Of a DNA stretch of 21,549 nucleotides, positions 1 through 8,482 are shown in pieces. Each line of letters starts with the position of its first letter. The stretch's first letter is position 1. This DNA comes from Ophiothrix spiculata (lineage: Eukaryota > Echinodermata > Ophiuroidea > Amphilepidida > Ophiotrichidae), in NCBI GenBank assembly GCA_000969725.1, contig JXSR01S034854.1; one strand, given 5' to 3'. Below the pieces are notes generated by a model. It was given only the letters and a program-made list of their open reading frames with translations. It did not search any database and was not told the origin of the DNA. The position numbers and the translations under genes are program-made.

Positions 1-1361
1 CAATTCAGCGTTCACACACACATAAATCTATGAAAAGGTGATGGAGACACCAAGTCTCTGATCACTGATCACGCTCATAGAGACTCCATACCAATGCAGC
101 ATGATCAGTAATCATATAGCATCACATAACAGTTTGCCCTACTTTGCTCTCCAAAATAATCACAGCATTTGCTTCCACCTCATATCTCCAACAATAACCC
201 CTACAAGAAAGTGTTACACCGCTTCACTTGATTAAGTAATTTCTTCACACCATACAAACACCTCACCAAATACAAAGCAGAGTCAATATGAGTGATTGCG
301 AGTCAATTTACTTAAGATTTTATACCAAGATAACATTTAATATTGATGCAATTATTTGACAATGTTTAGAGTGAAATTTGGCAGCTTGAACGCTACAGGT
401 TCTAACATGCAAATCACAGAGTCAGTTTGACATGGAGTTATCTCATGAAGACAAGAGGACAACAACCTTTTTTTCTGAAATATTTGTAATGATGCAAGTC
501 AATGGCAAAGTACTTATGGGCAAAGAAAGCAAAATAGCCTTCTGTGTGAGGTCTTTGCAGACTTTGGTTCTGAAGTTCCTGCTTTGGTTTTAAGCCATTG
601 AATCTCGTAAAATGCCATGCCAGTACAGCTGATACAGTTCTGCGATCCCTATATTTTGTTGAGAACCAACCTTATAAACCTTTATTTCGTAGAACATATC
701 TAGAGGGTTAAGATGTCTTCAGAGATCAAGAAGAGGGTCCTGGAAATCTGACAACCTCATTTTCATGCAACATAATTTTCACTCCCAAATTATCAAGGGT
801 GACTTATACTACAGGTATGGTTCGATCTATACAACACATCTGTGGGGAAAGTTTGAACCTCATAACTCAGAAAAATATTGGGCCATACAATTCCGTCACA
901 AATCAACAAAATAATTACTACAATTTAATCAAGACCATACCATGCATTGATCTCCATCCCAACAATAGCTGTCAAATTTAGTGCTCCTATGTCCGATGAT
1001 AATTGCTTGGTAAGAATCACAAATCCAATCGGCGTTGAGCGAGCGCACGTCAGTGTTAATTATTGTCTGCTCTGAAGTCACCTGGAGGAAGAATGTCCCT
1101 TCAGGCTAGATACATACATGTAGATGCTAATAATAGCATTTTATTAGGGGTTCTGTGGAAGGAATTGACTTGGTGAGTTACAGGATCCTTATGATGATAT
1201 TCAAAGTCTTTATTGACAAACTTTTGAAAACACCTTAAATGGAGATGTATGTATGTATATTGTTGCAAGGTATTTGATTCAAATTATTCCTGACTTCCTT
1301 CCCTTCCTAAATTTTCTCTTATTTTCTCTTTTCTCCTTTATAGCAATACTATATATAAAGT
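1..1361. other. Non-coding stretch without recognisable gene
   Basis: I see no convincing exon, RNA gene or bounded mobile element here. The longest open frame is about 60 codons (799-981, plus) and has the low-complexity composition expected by chance. A short GTAT/GTATGT run lies near 1245-1258 and a T/C-rich tract near 1290-1340. The sequence is consistent with intron or intergenic DNA. Confidence 0.5.
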
Positions 1362-1520
1362 AGCAATTATATTTTAAACAGTCTTTCAACACAATAAGAT
1401 AGTGAAATATTTACCTCAATATTTCGATGTGAACGAGGATGTGTGTTGTTCACATCGAAATATTGAGGTAAATATTTCACTATCTCATTGTGTTGAAAGA
1501 CTGTTTAAAATATAATTGCT
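1362..1520. repeat. Near-perfect long hairpin / foldback element
   Basis: The left arm 1362-1434 and right arm 1448-1520 are reverse complements over 73 bp. I find one mismatch, in CACAATAAGA against CACAATGAGA. The arms are separated by a 13-bp loop (1435-1447, GAGGATGTGTGTT). Outside the arms complementarity decays quickly. ATATATAAAGT occurs on both sides (1351-1361 and 1557-1567), but the right copy is 36 bp away from the arm, so it is not a clean target duplication. Such foldbacks are either palindromic MITEs or local inverted duplications. If transcribed, this one would form an almost fully paired hairpin RNA. The near identity of the arms suggests recent origin or ongoing gene conversion. 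No protein is encoded. Confidence 0.93.
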
Positions 1521-2254
1521 GTTTTACTACCAACACGTATGAACATTCATTTGGATATATATAAAGTGTTAAAAATGAAGCACCCTGTCACCCATGACTT
1601 TTGATTTTTGGGGCTTATTGGGTTTGTTTTTGGTATATATGAATACCCTCCAAGCGATTTGGCTTAAAGATGCTTACCTTTTCTGTTATGGCCATTTGTT
1701 GAATTAAATTTGGGATCCCGAATTTAATTCCATATATGTATTAGTATAGGCCTGGAGTATAGGAAAGCATGCATGTACTTTTTATCCATTTTTTGGTGGC
1801 AAAACAATTTTTTTCACAAAATACACTTTAAAACGCTTTTAGATAGTCACATTCCTCCATTTTATGCTGTTTTTACTATAAACCATTTTTAATCAAAATC
1901 TTATAGTATTGCTGTAAGTGTGTTTTGCCTGTTGTCATCTCAAGATTGTTGACCTAACACTTGTTGTGCCTCAGAGATGATAAATGGTGCATTTGCCTTC
2001 TATCGGCCAGCTACTCAGTCTGAACTCCTCTAGCTATGAGGCAAACTATATCATCTTCCTGGGTTGAAGTTACTCCTTTCCTCCTTTCCTTTCCAGAGTT
2101 TTTCTTAAAGGCATTTTGCCTGCATTGTCAATTCTATTGTATAATGATAAATGGGGCTCAATGGTATTGTTGGTCACCTTTTTCTTTAGGCTGTTTGTAT
2201 TCGAACTGATTTCATCTTTGATTTAGGCATTGGGCAAAACATAATTTAAGTTGG
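1521..2254. other. Non-coding stretch with one short palindrome
   Basis: No exon or RNA gene was recognised. The only clear structure is the palindrome at 1701-1730, listed separately. The sequence 2140-2254 may be a badly decayed left half of the MITE fragment that follows, but I cannot align it by eye. Confidence 0.4.
1701..1730. repeat. 30-bp palindrome centred on GGATCC
   Basis: GAATTAAATTTGGGA is followed directly by TCCCGAATTTAATTC. The two 15-base halves are reverse complements except for one T/G position, with no loop. No neighbouring repeat boundary was found. It could be a transposon footprint or the relic of a short inverted duplication. Confidence 0.8.
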
Positions 2255-2506
2255 TACCATTTAAGTTTTTGTACTGAGTAAAATTTGGATGGAGAGAGGT
2301 TTTTATCTTGGTTTTTAACATATTTTTGTAATGTTTTTGAAGTTGGAAACTGATTAATATGATAGAAAACACCTCAAAGGTAACAGTTCTGATGAAATTA
2401 GAAATTTGATCTCTGGCATGATTTTTGACTATGCTCAGCTTCGATGGCTCAAAATATGTAACATACTAAGCTGACCTTAAGATATCTATGGATATGCCGG
2501 GTCACA
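2255..2506 (+). mobile_element. Truncated copy of TGTGACCC MITE family (3' part)
   Basis: This stretch matches the right-hand half of the full copy at 20947-21376. Shared blocks include CTGATTAATATGATAGAA, a run around CAAAGGTAAC, TCTGATGAAATTAGAAATT and TGATTTTTGACTATG. The order and spacing are conserved. It ends in a degraded terminal repeat (GATATGCCGGGTCACATA), where the full copy has GATATGACGAGACACATA. The left terminal repeat is missing or unrecognisable, so the left boundary is approximate. It encodes nothing and would have depended on a transposase supplied elsewhere. Confidence 0.78.
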
Positions 2507-2615
2507 TATTGTAGCTTATTGACACTTTTGCATATTTTCAACTCAAGAAAAAACAACAACACTAACCGTGTCAATACCTTGTAATAATAACTTATTTCTG
2601 TTGTTCTTTTACCAA

Positions 2616-2697
2616 CTTTTGACCAGTTTGGCCTTCCATACCTATTTACACCTTATATCCAAACCTTTTGACCAATTTGGCCTTCCATACCTGTTTG
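2616..2697. repeat. Two-copy tandem duplication, period about 49 bp
   Basis: CTTTTGACCAGTTTGGCCTT (from 2616) recurs as CTTTTGACCAATTTGGCCTT (from 2665). Both are followed by CCATACCT and a T-rich run. The two copies differ at only a few positions over about 33 bp, and a different spacer separates them. Confidence 0.85.
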
Positions 2698-2790
2698 CGT
2701 CTCAATTGTTTTCACACTTATTGACACTCTAATCAATGCTTTTCTTTTATTCTATTGCTATTTATGACCTCTCATAATTTATATTTACAC

Positions 2791-2808
2791 TTCTCTCTCT
2801 CTCTCTTT
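2791..2808. repeat. CT dinucleotide microsatellite
   Basis: A short uninterrupted (CT)n run of about eight units. Confidence 0.9.
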
Positions 2809-3914
2809 ATCTCACTTTGATCTCTGCCTTGATAAAGATAAGTCATATCTTGTTGAAATATTGGCTTTCTTCATTTATTATATGTAATATTTTCGTTTCT
2901 TTTCACTGTATGTGGGGACATTCTTTTTGTGCTTTTACCATTAGCTAACAATAACACACTTAAGTGTGAACATCATCATCAAATTAGACAAATAAAACAA
3001 CATATTTGTAGTTTTCTGTTGGTTTTTTACACATCATTGAGGGTTCTGAATAAATAATCTTCAAGGGTAGGGGAGCACCAACTTGCCCGTGGTGTGCACA
3101 AGAAATTGAGAATTATTGTTATTGGAGTTATGAATCAAGAAACTTATGACATGTTACTTGCTCAATTAAAGTAACTTCCCTAACACTTCTAATTAAATTG
3201 ATACCTTCTGCTTTGTAATGACTTCTTTTGGGTTGTTTACTGGTGGGTGCCTGCCTGCTTCATGGTGGAAAATGTACACCCTTTTTAAATAAAAACACTA
3301 AATATTGTTTCCGTTTTTACGTTCTGTTCTACTGCTGAGATAATTGATGGTTATTTTAGGGTTAGCATGGTTAGGTTGATTATTTGTTATACTGTAGATC
3401 CCGGCATCTAGATATGCCTCCTGTACAAAGACATGTGTCATGTTGCTTAATGTTGGAAGGAGTATGCTTCCTATCCAAGTGGTCACCCCTCCCAGAGACT
3501 GATATATTTTTGATCAAATCAAATTAAACACATAATATAACAGAGTACACAATGCTTTACTAATATATCATTTTTCATCAAGAATCTTAAAACAATGAGA
3601 TCAAATTACTTCTCCTCAAGTGACTAACATCAACACCAAAGGCAATCTTGAGTATGGGTGATGTTTATTTATGTTTTTGCTTCTTTCTTCACTGATTTCA
3701 TGGTATTCTCATCAGTAGTAGTCTTGTGTCCAATTCAGTCCTGTTGAGTGTCTTTGGATTGTATGTTAAAGTATGTGTCCTGTGGGTCATCTTCCAAGTA
3801 CTGGAAACAAGACTACACCAGATTGTTGAATGTCTGTCAAGATGACACCAGTGAAAATATTGTGTCATTTTAGGATTTTTCTACATGCTGAAATGGTTTC
3901 AGGGAGACCAGATA

Positions 3915-4121
3915 CTGTAAAGGGACAAATTTTCGCTAGGAAATTGATTTCGCTAATTTTGCTAGACTGCAAATTGGCTAAATTAAATCCCTCGCTAAAA
4001 TTTTATTTACCATTTGAACTAATGTAAAATGTTCTAAATTAGTGAAATTAAATCCCAGGCAAATTGCAGATAAATTGAAATTCGCTAAAATTTGTCCTCG
4101 CCAAATTAAATCCCTTTACAG
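3915..4121. mobile_element. 207-bp TA-flanked MITE (CTGTAAAGGGA termini)
   Basis: The element starts with CTGTAAAGGGA and ends with its exact reverse complement TCCCTTTACAG. TA lies immediately outside each end (3913-3914 and 4122-4123), the target duplication expected of Tc1/mariner-type insertions. Internally AAATTAAATCCC occurs three times (3980, 4045 and 4103), and TTCGCTA-type motifs occur on both sides, so the interior is itself built of short repeats. There is no transposase, so it is non-autonomous. The open frames overlapping it are by-products of this composition. Confidence 0.85.
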
Positions 4122-4123
4122 TA

Positions 4124-5179
4124 TTAAACCAAAGCATCCAAACACAACCACCTTGAATAGAATATTGCTGCCTGTCATTCTGATATCAGGTGGGAAAGTA
4201 TTCGAGTACCATGGACTAATATGTCCTGGGTTCTTTTCCCATTCTGGCGTGCAGAACTCATTGTTGCACCAGTGAATCCCAAGCTCAAGTCAACGCTTTG
4301 ATGGTGAAATGCTGCAACAGGATTGCTCCTGAACATATGCAGAACACTAAGATTAGTGTCCATGAATGCCCCAGCTGGTTGGAAATTAGCTAAAGCATGT
4401 CACGGAAACCTCAACAATCGTCACATCTTACTGTTCTGCACTTGTTTCTTGATAACTTACCTAGGATAATCGAGTGTTTTGTGCCATGCCACTCAACAAC
4501 TCATCTTCAGCAGGAAAAGAGTTAATATAACTCCATCTAATGAATTCAAAGTGAGATGTAAACACTTGTTACCGTGGTAATTACTCCGCATCACCACTTG
4601 CCTGCTAATCAAATACAATTGATACAAATCAACTGTAAAACAGATACATCAATATTGTAGCTACTATAACTATGTTTCTTCTTTAAACACTTGCGAATAT
4701 TTGTTGGTTGAATCAACGCAAAACATGAATCTGATCAAAATAAGAAATGAAAAGAGTTTTTAGAACAAGAATGGACATGCCTGATTCCTTTTCTGATGTT
4801 TTCTCTTAAATTTTGTTCGCTGTGTTTGCATCTGAAAAAGTACCAGGTGACATCTGAGAAATTCATCATTTTTGGTTACACATCATTGGTTTTTGATTTT
4901 CCAGAGAAAACTTACATCCTTTAATGGATTTGTGACAAAGATGAGTGTTTTCTCAGAGTTCTCACCCAAAATGTGGCACTCTAATGATTTTGAAGTGTTA
5001 ATAGATTAACATACATACATACATACAAACACAGATGTTGCAGACTTGCATCAGTGAGAATCAGCACGACAAGTTTGGACAAATAAAACTTGCAATAGAA
5101 ATTTTAAAATCAGCTATCTGGCAAGATTTTTCAAAAAGGACATATGTGTTTTCTCATAATAACAACTCAGAATCTCAAT
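4124..5179. other. Non-coding stretch, no recognised gene
   Basis: Contains an (ATAC)n microsatellite at 5009-5027. A minus-strand open frame at 4175-4411 has a mixed composition with an acceptor-like CTTTAG at its upstream edge but no donor, and is discussed in findings. A GTAAGT donor-like site also lies on the minus strand near 4456-4461, but the frame before it ends in an in-frame TAG. I cannot support a gene here. Confidence 0.4.
5009..5027. repeat. (ATAC)n microsatellite
   Basis: Between four and five uninterrupted units of the tetranucleotide. Confidence 0.9.
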
Positions 5180-5188
5180 CTCACACCT

Positions 5189-5552
5189 GGGCCCGTAGCC
5201 AGGCAAAGTGCACCTGGATTTTACGTCTTCCAAATTTTGAAACAAGAAAATCCGCTAAAAAGTGCTAGAAGGTACACACAAAATCTACAGAACCTAACCT
5301 TCATAAAGTTTGTATCTAAGTACAAAAACTACATAGAAATTAATTTTAAAAATGTACACTACGCCTCCCCTGACTTGTATTTCCATGCAGCTTCTGCACA
5401 CTTTACAGAATATACAATTTTTTCTAATCATTGGGTTAAGTCACTACCTGGAAGTTTACTCAACGTAGGACCATAATGAAAAAGTTATGCGCAGATGTCC
5501 ACTTTTAAAAAACCATCACCCACCTAGAAAAAAATCCTGGCTACAGGCATGC
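5189..5552. mobile_element. hAT-like non-autonomous DNA element with target duplication
   Basis: The termini carry GCCCGTAGCCAGG on the left and, reading inward on the opposite strand, GCCTGTAGCCAGGATTTTT on the right. That is 12 of 13 matching bases in the terminal repeat. TCACACCT (or CTCACACCT, since the extra C is shared with the element end) lies immediately outside both ends, at 5180-5188 and 5552-5560. An 8-bp duplication is characteristic of the hAT superfamily. The interior is AT-rich. The 110-codon frame at 5144-5476 crosses the left boundary, so it is not a real gene. A related left end occurs near 19084. Confidence 0.85.
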
Positions 5553-6045
5553 TCACACCTTTGTTTGTTGTTATCATTTCAAAGGTAACAAGTAGTAGTA
5601 GATTTTTTGAATGTTCAAAAATATTCAGTTTTAAAAGTATCTTTTGCTGAAACATATTGTAAATGGCTATTGAATGCTGCAAAATTCAGTGGCGTTACAG
5701 GTGTTGGTCGCCAGGGGGTACGCAAGCCCCCAAATTTCCTCCTGACATAATTTTACCCCCTTCCTATTCCCCCCCCCCCCCTATTTCTACCTAAAATTGT
5801 TATAAAATTTTGGACTTCGCGCTAAAATTGTTGCAAAACTATGGCAAATGACAAATTTTATTTTAAAAGTTGACATCATTGTTTGAAATTTGCGTGAAGC
5901 ACAAATTTTTTTTGACATTTTACATCTTAATTATCAAAAAAGGGAAAAAATTGGGGCCATTGGGGTGTGGCTCCTTCCCTTTGTTATCCTTTTTTCTACC
6001 CCTTTTCTTTTCTTTCCCTTTTCTCTTTCTTTTTCTCATCTTTTT

Positions 6046-6074
6046 ACACAGCTGCATGGGCCATGCAGCTGTGT
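6046..6074. repeat. 29-bp perfect palindrome inside the hAT-like element
   Basis: ACACAGCTGCATGG and CCATGCAGCTGTGT are exact reverse complements separated by a single G. The right half is echoed near 6629 by ATGGCAGCTGTGTCCAGATCT, in direct orientation. Each copy borders one of the two polypyrimidine tracts, so it probably marks a structural joint within the element. Confidence 0.9.
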
Positions 6075-6212
6075 TCTGTATCTCTAAGAATCTTTCTTCT
6101 TTCTTCTGGCAACAGTTGAATTGACCATAACTCCAAGATGCTTTGAGCTATTGTCATCAAACTTGGACACAATAACAATGAGCACCTCCAATTTATGTCA
6201 CATAATCTTTCA

Positions 6213-6502
6213 GGGTCAAAAGGTCATGCGGGGGTCACAGGGGTCAAATATGCAACAGAAAATGAGCAATTGCTATTGGGTTTTGGTACAGGCATTGTCT
6301 TTGGTCAGCGCACAAAAGTCGGTCGTTTAAAAAAAATCAGAGGTCATTAAGGGTCACTTCCGGGTCAAATTTGAAAATATTTGGAAAAATCATCAAAAAT
6401 CAATATCTTCCTAGTGCAAGGTGGTATAATTATTCTACTTACACAGATAGATTGGCAAAAATATATAGAACAAATCTTGGTGACCTTTGACCCCAAAGGT
6501 CA
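6213..6502. promoter_or_regulatory. Cluster of nuclear-receptor-type half sites (RGGTCA)
   Basis: RGGTCA half sites occur at 6213, 6221, 6232 and 6241, with spacings of 2, 5 and 3 bp. They occur again at 6341, 6351 and 6362, with spacings of 4 and 5 bp. On the opposite strand a DR1 pair (TGACCT-T-TGACCC) lies at 6481-6493, and a further AGGTCA at 6497. TGACCTTTG (6481-6489) and CAAAGGTCA (6494-6502) also form a perfect inverted repeat. Direct repeats of this hexamer bind dimeric nuclear receptors in animals. Whether these copies are used is unknown. They are part of a transposon and may be a side effect of its repeat structure. Confidence 0.4.
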
Positions 6503-6900
6503 AATAAATAACTAAGGTGTAGTATTGTATCTATTAGTAGAATTGCGCCGTTCTTGAAAAAAATGAATTGAGTATTGCCATTGTATGGGGACATTTTGTC
6601 AAAAAGAGCACAATTCTGTACCTCGCTATGGCAGCTGTGTCCAGATCTCTTCAGAGGTCTAGTTTCCCTTTTCTTCCTCTTTTTTCCTTTCCCCTTCTTT
6701 TTCCTTCTTTCTTTTCTCTTTTTCTTCTTCTTTCTCTCACTTTCCCATCTTTTTCCTCTTTCCCTCCCCTTTATTTTTCCCCCTGGGTCCGTGAAATTTC
6801 CCCCTGAGAGCCTTCAGGGGGGCAACTTGCCCCCCCCCCTGTTGTTACGCCAGTGCTGCAAATAGAAAGACTTACTACTCGAAAATCTATAGTGGTCTCT

Positions 6901-7130
6901 GAAAAGAGTTCAAAAATGAACTTGCTCATCTTTTGTCTGCAACAATATTCCCGTCAAAATCACACAGGTTTGTAAAGAAAAGAGTCAAAAGAATAAACTT
7001 GTTCATCTTTTGTCTGCTACATGTTAACAACACTTCCCATCAAAATCACACAGGTTTGTAAAGAAAAGATTGAACTTCTTCATCTTTTGCTCACAACATC
7101 ATTCCCGTCAAAATCACACAGGTTTGTAAA
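6901..7130. repeat. Three-copy tandem repeat, units 68-86 bp
   Basis: Units run 6901-6976, 6977-7062 and 7063-7130. Each begins GAAAAGA and contains a TTCATCTTTTGTCTGC-like segment and TCAAAATCACACAGGTTTG. Unit length varies because of indels before the CATCTTTT segment. The array begins about 40 bp after the end of the hAT-like element. No coding function is apparent. Confidence 0.88.
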
Positions 7131-8050
7131 GATCAGCTTATTGAAAAAAATGAAACATCAATATTTTGTGATAGTGACACTGTGTCATTTTACCCCATCA
7201 GGCATTTTGCTTATCTAACCCATCATCTCTGTATAGTCATCTTAACTTTTATCCCATCCAAATCAATCACTGAGCAAATCAGGGGGGGGGGTTCATGCTG
7301 GTACCACTCGATAAGCATGAATGACTGTAAAACTTCAAAGGAAACTTTGAATGAGATATCATATTGATGTTTTCAAAATATACCTAGATATGATTTGCAA
7401 AGTTGAGAAAAAGACCTTTCTAAAGCAAAATCTTAGCTACATTTCTCCTCCATACAAAAGATTGTCAAAAAATCCTTATTTTAAAAGGACACTTTAAACC
7501 ACTTTCAACCAAACAGTAAATTATGCAGCACACTTGTACGTAAATTATTTCATACACTTTCACAATTCTGAGATAATATGCAGAAGCACTTTGATGCTCT
7601 TGTACTTCCAGGATTATGACATTCACAGTCTTGGTTCCCAAGATTCCTCGTAAATGTATCCCCACCCCATCCCTCCCGGTCGTTGAAAGATTACCAACCT
7701 GTAACATACCTTGTCATACATACCATGACATGCCTTTTAGCATGTTATGAGGCTTTCGGTGCAATATTTATTTAAATGATTTTCTAGGTGCTGTGCCCAT
7801 TATTTTCAGGATAAAAAAGTACATATTTTGTCCGATTTGTGATATGTGTATCATTGAGTGACAATAGCTTTTGGGCAGAAATGGTTTTATACAAATTGGA
7901 ATGGAGGTTTATGTGGATATCAGAATGATTATTAAGGCTGTCAGGAAATCGCCTGGTGGGCACGTGGATATGTAGGAATATCGTGATGATTGGACAAAAA
8001 TCGTTTTTTGAAGGAATTGTAGGAAGATGTTATTGCCGGGTCAGCTGCTT
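7131..8050. other. Non-coding stretch without recognised gene
   Basis: The only notable composition is a run of ten G near 7282-7291. The minus-strand frame 7465-7707 has no splice support and no recognisable domain. Confidence 0.4.
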
Positions 8051-8482
8051 CAGATTCCTGTTATATTGCTTCAGATTCCTGCATAAGCTCGTCCTGTGAA
8101 GCTTGTATACCAGTATTTCTTTGTCATGTAGCTTGCAATGAGACCAACTCTAGGTCTCATCTTCACCCTTCACCCTGGTGATTTACTTGACAGATTCCTG
8201 TTATATTGCTTAAGATTCTTGAATAAGCACATCTTGGAAAGCTTGTCAACTTGTTTTTCAGTATTTCTTTGTCATGTAGTTTGAAATGGGACCAACTCTA
8301 GGTCTCATCTTCTCCTCTGTGATTTACTTGACAGATTCCTGTTATATTGCATCAGATTCCTGTATAATCGTATTGGGAAGCTTGTATAACTTAACTGTCA
8401 CCATGTTTTCCAGTATTTGTTTGTAGTGTAGCTTGGAATGGGATCAACTTTTGGTCTCATCTTCACTTCCTGATGTAGTTGA
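8051..8482. repeat. Three-copy tandem repeat, unit about 140 bp
   Basis: Copies run 8051-8190, 8191-8331 and 8332-8482. Each starts CAGATTCCTGTTATATTGC and includes AAGCTTGT, CAGTATTT.TTTGT and GGGACCAACTCTAGGTCTC or a close variant. Each ends with TGATTTACTTGACAGA or its third-copy variant. Conservation decreases in the third copy, suggesting the array is old. Confidence 0.9.

Larger units (their letters stand above)
2507..3912. other. Non-coding stretch with minor simple repeats
   Basis: This stretch holds a two-copy 49-bp duplication and a CT microsatellite, both listed separately. A minus-strand open frame of about 65 codons lies at 3298-3510. It has a mildly protein-like composition but no good splice sites, and is treated under findings. 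Otherwise I see only AT-rich sequence with no recognisable gene. Confidence 0.4.
5687..6855. mobile_element. 1.17-kb hAT-like non-autonomous element (CAGTGGCG termini)
   Basis: The left end CAGTGGCGTTACAG faces a right end that reads CACTGGCGTAACAACAG on the other strand. Both are followed by C/G-rich runs and a GCAAG motif. CTGCAAAT follows the right end (6856-6863), and CTGCAAAATT precedes the left end (5677-5686), which fits an 8-bp duplication with a small indel. CAGTGGCG ends and 8-bp duplications are typical of hAT elements. Inside are a poly-C run near 5770, two polypyrimidine tracts (about 5985-6045 and 6660-6785) and a core with many GGTCA motifs. There is no transposase. Frames such as 6568-6865 are translated pyrimidine tract. 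Confidence 0.8.

Noticed and set aside
4440-4510. Strong minus-strand donor-like AGGTAAGTTATC
   Set aside because: The only open frame leading into it ends with an in-frame TAG at the junction, and the acceptor is poor.
5144-5476. Longest open frame in the window (110 codons, plus strand)
   Set aside because: It crosses the left boundary and target duplication of the hAT-like element at 5189, so it is a chance frame within a transposon.
5870-6124. Overlapping Phe-rich plus-strand frames
   Set aside because: Same cause: the first polypyrimidine tract of the 5687-6855 element.
6568-6865. Phe/Leu/Ser-rich frames that look like membrane segments
   Set aside because: They are translations of a polypyrimidine tract inside a repeat. 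The hydrophobicity follows from TTT/CTT/TCC composition.
6901-7130. CRISPR-like array of repeats and spacers
   Set aside because: Units are diverged and unequal in length, with only three copies in eukaryotic-type DNA. It is an ordinary minisatellite-like duplication.
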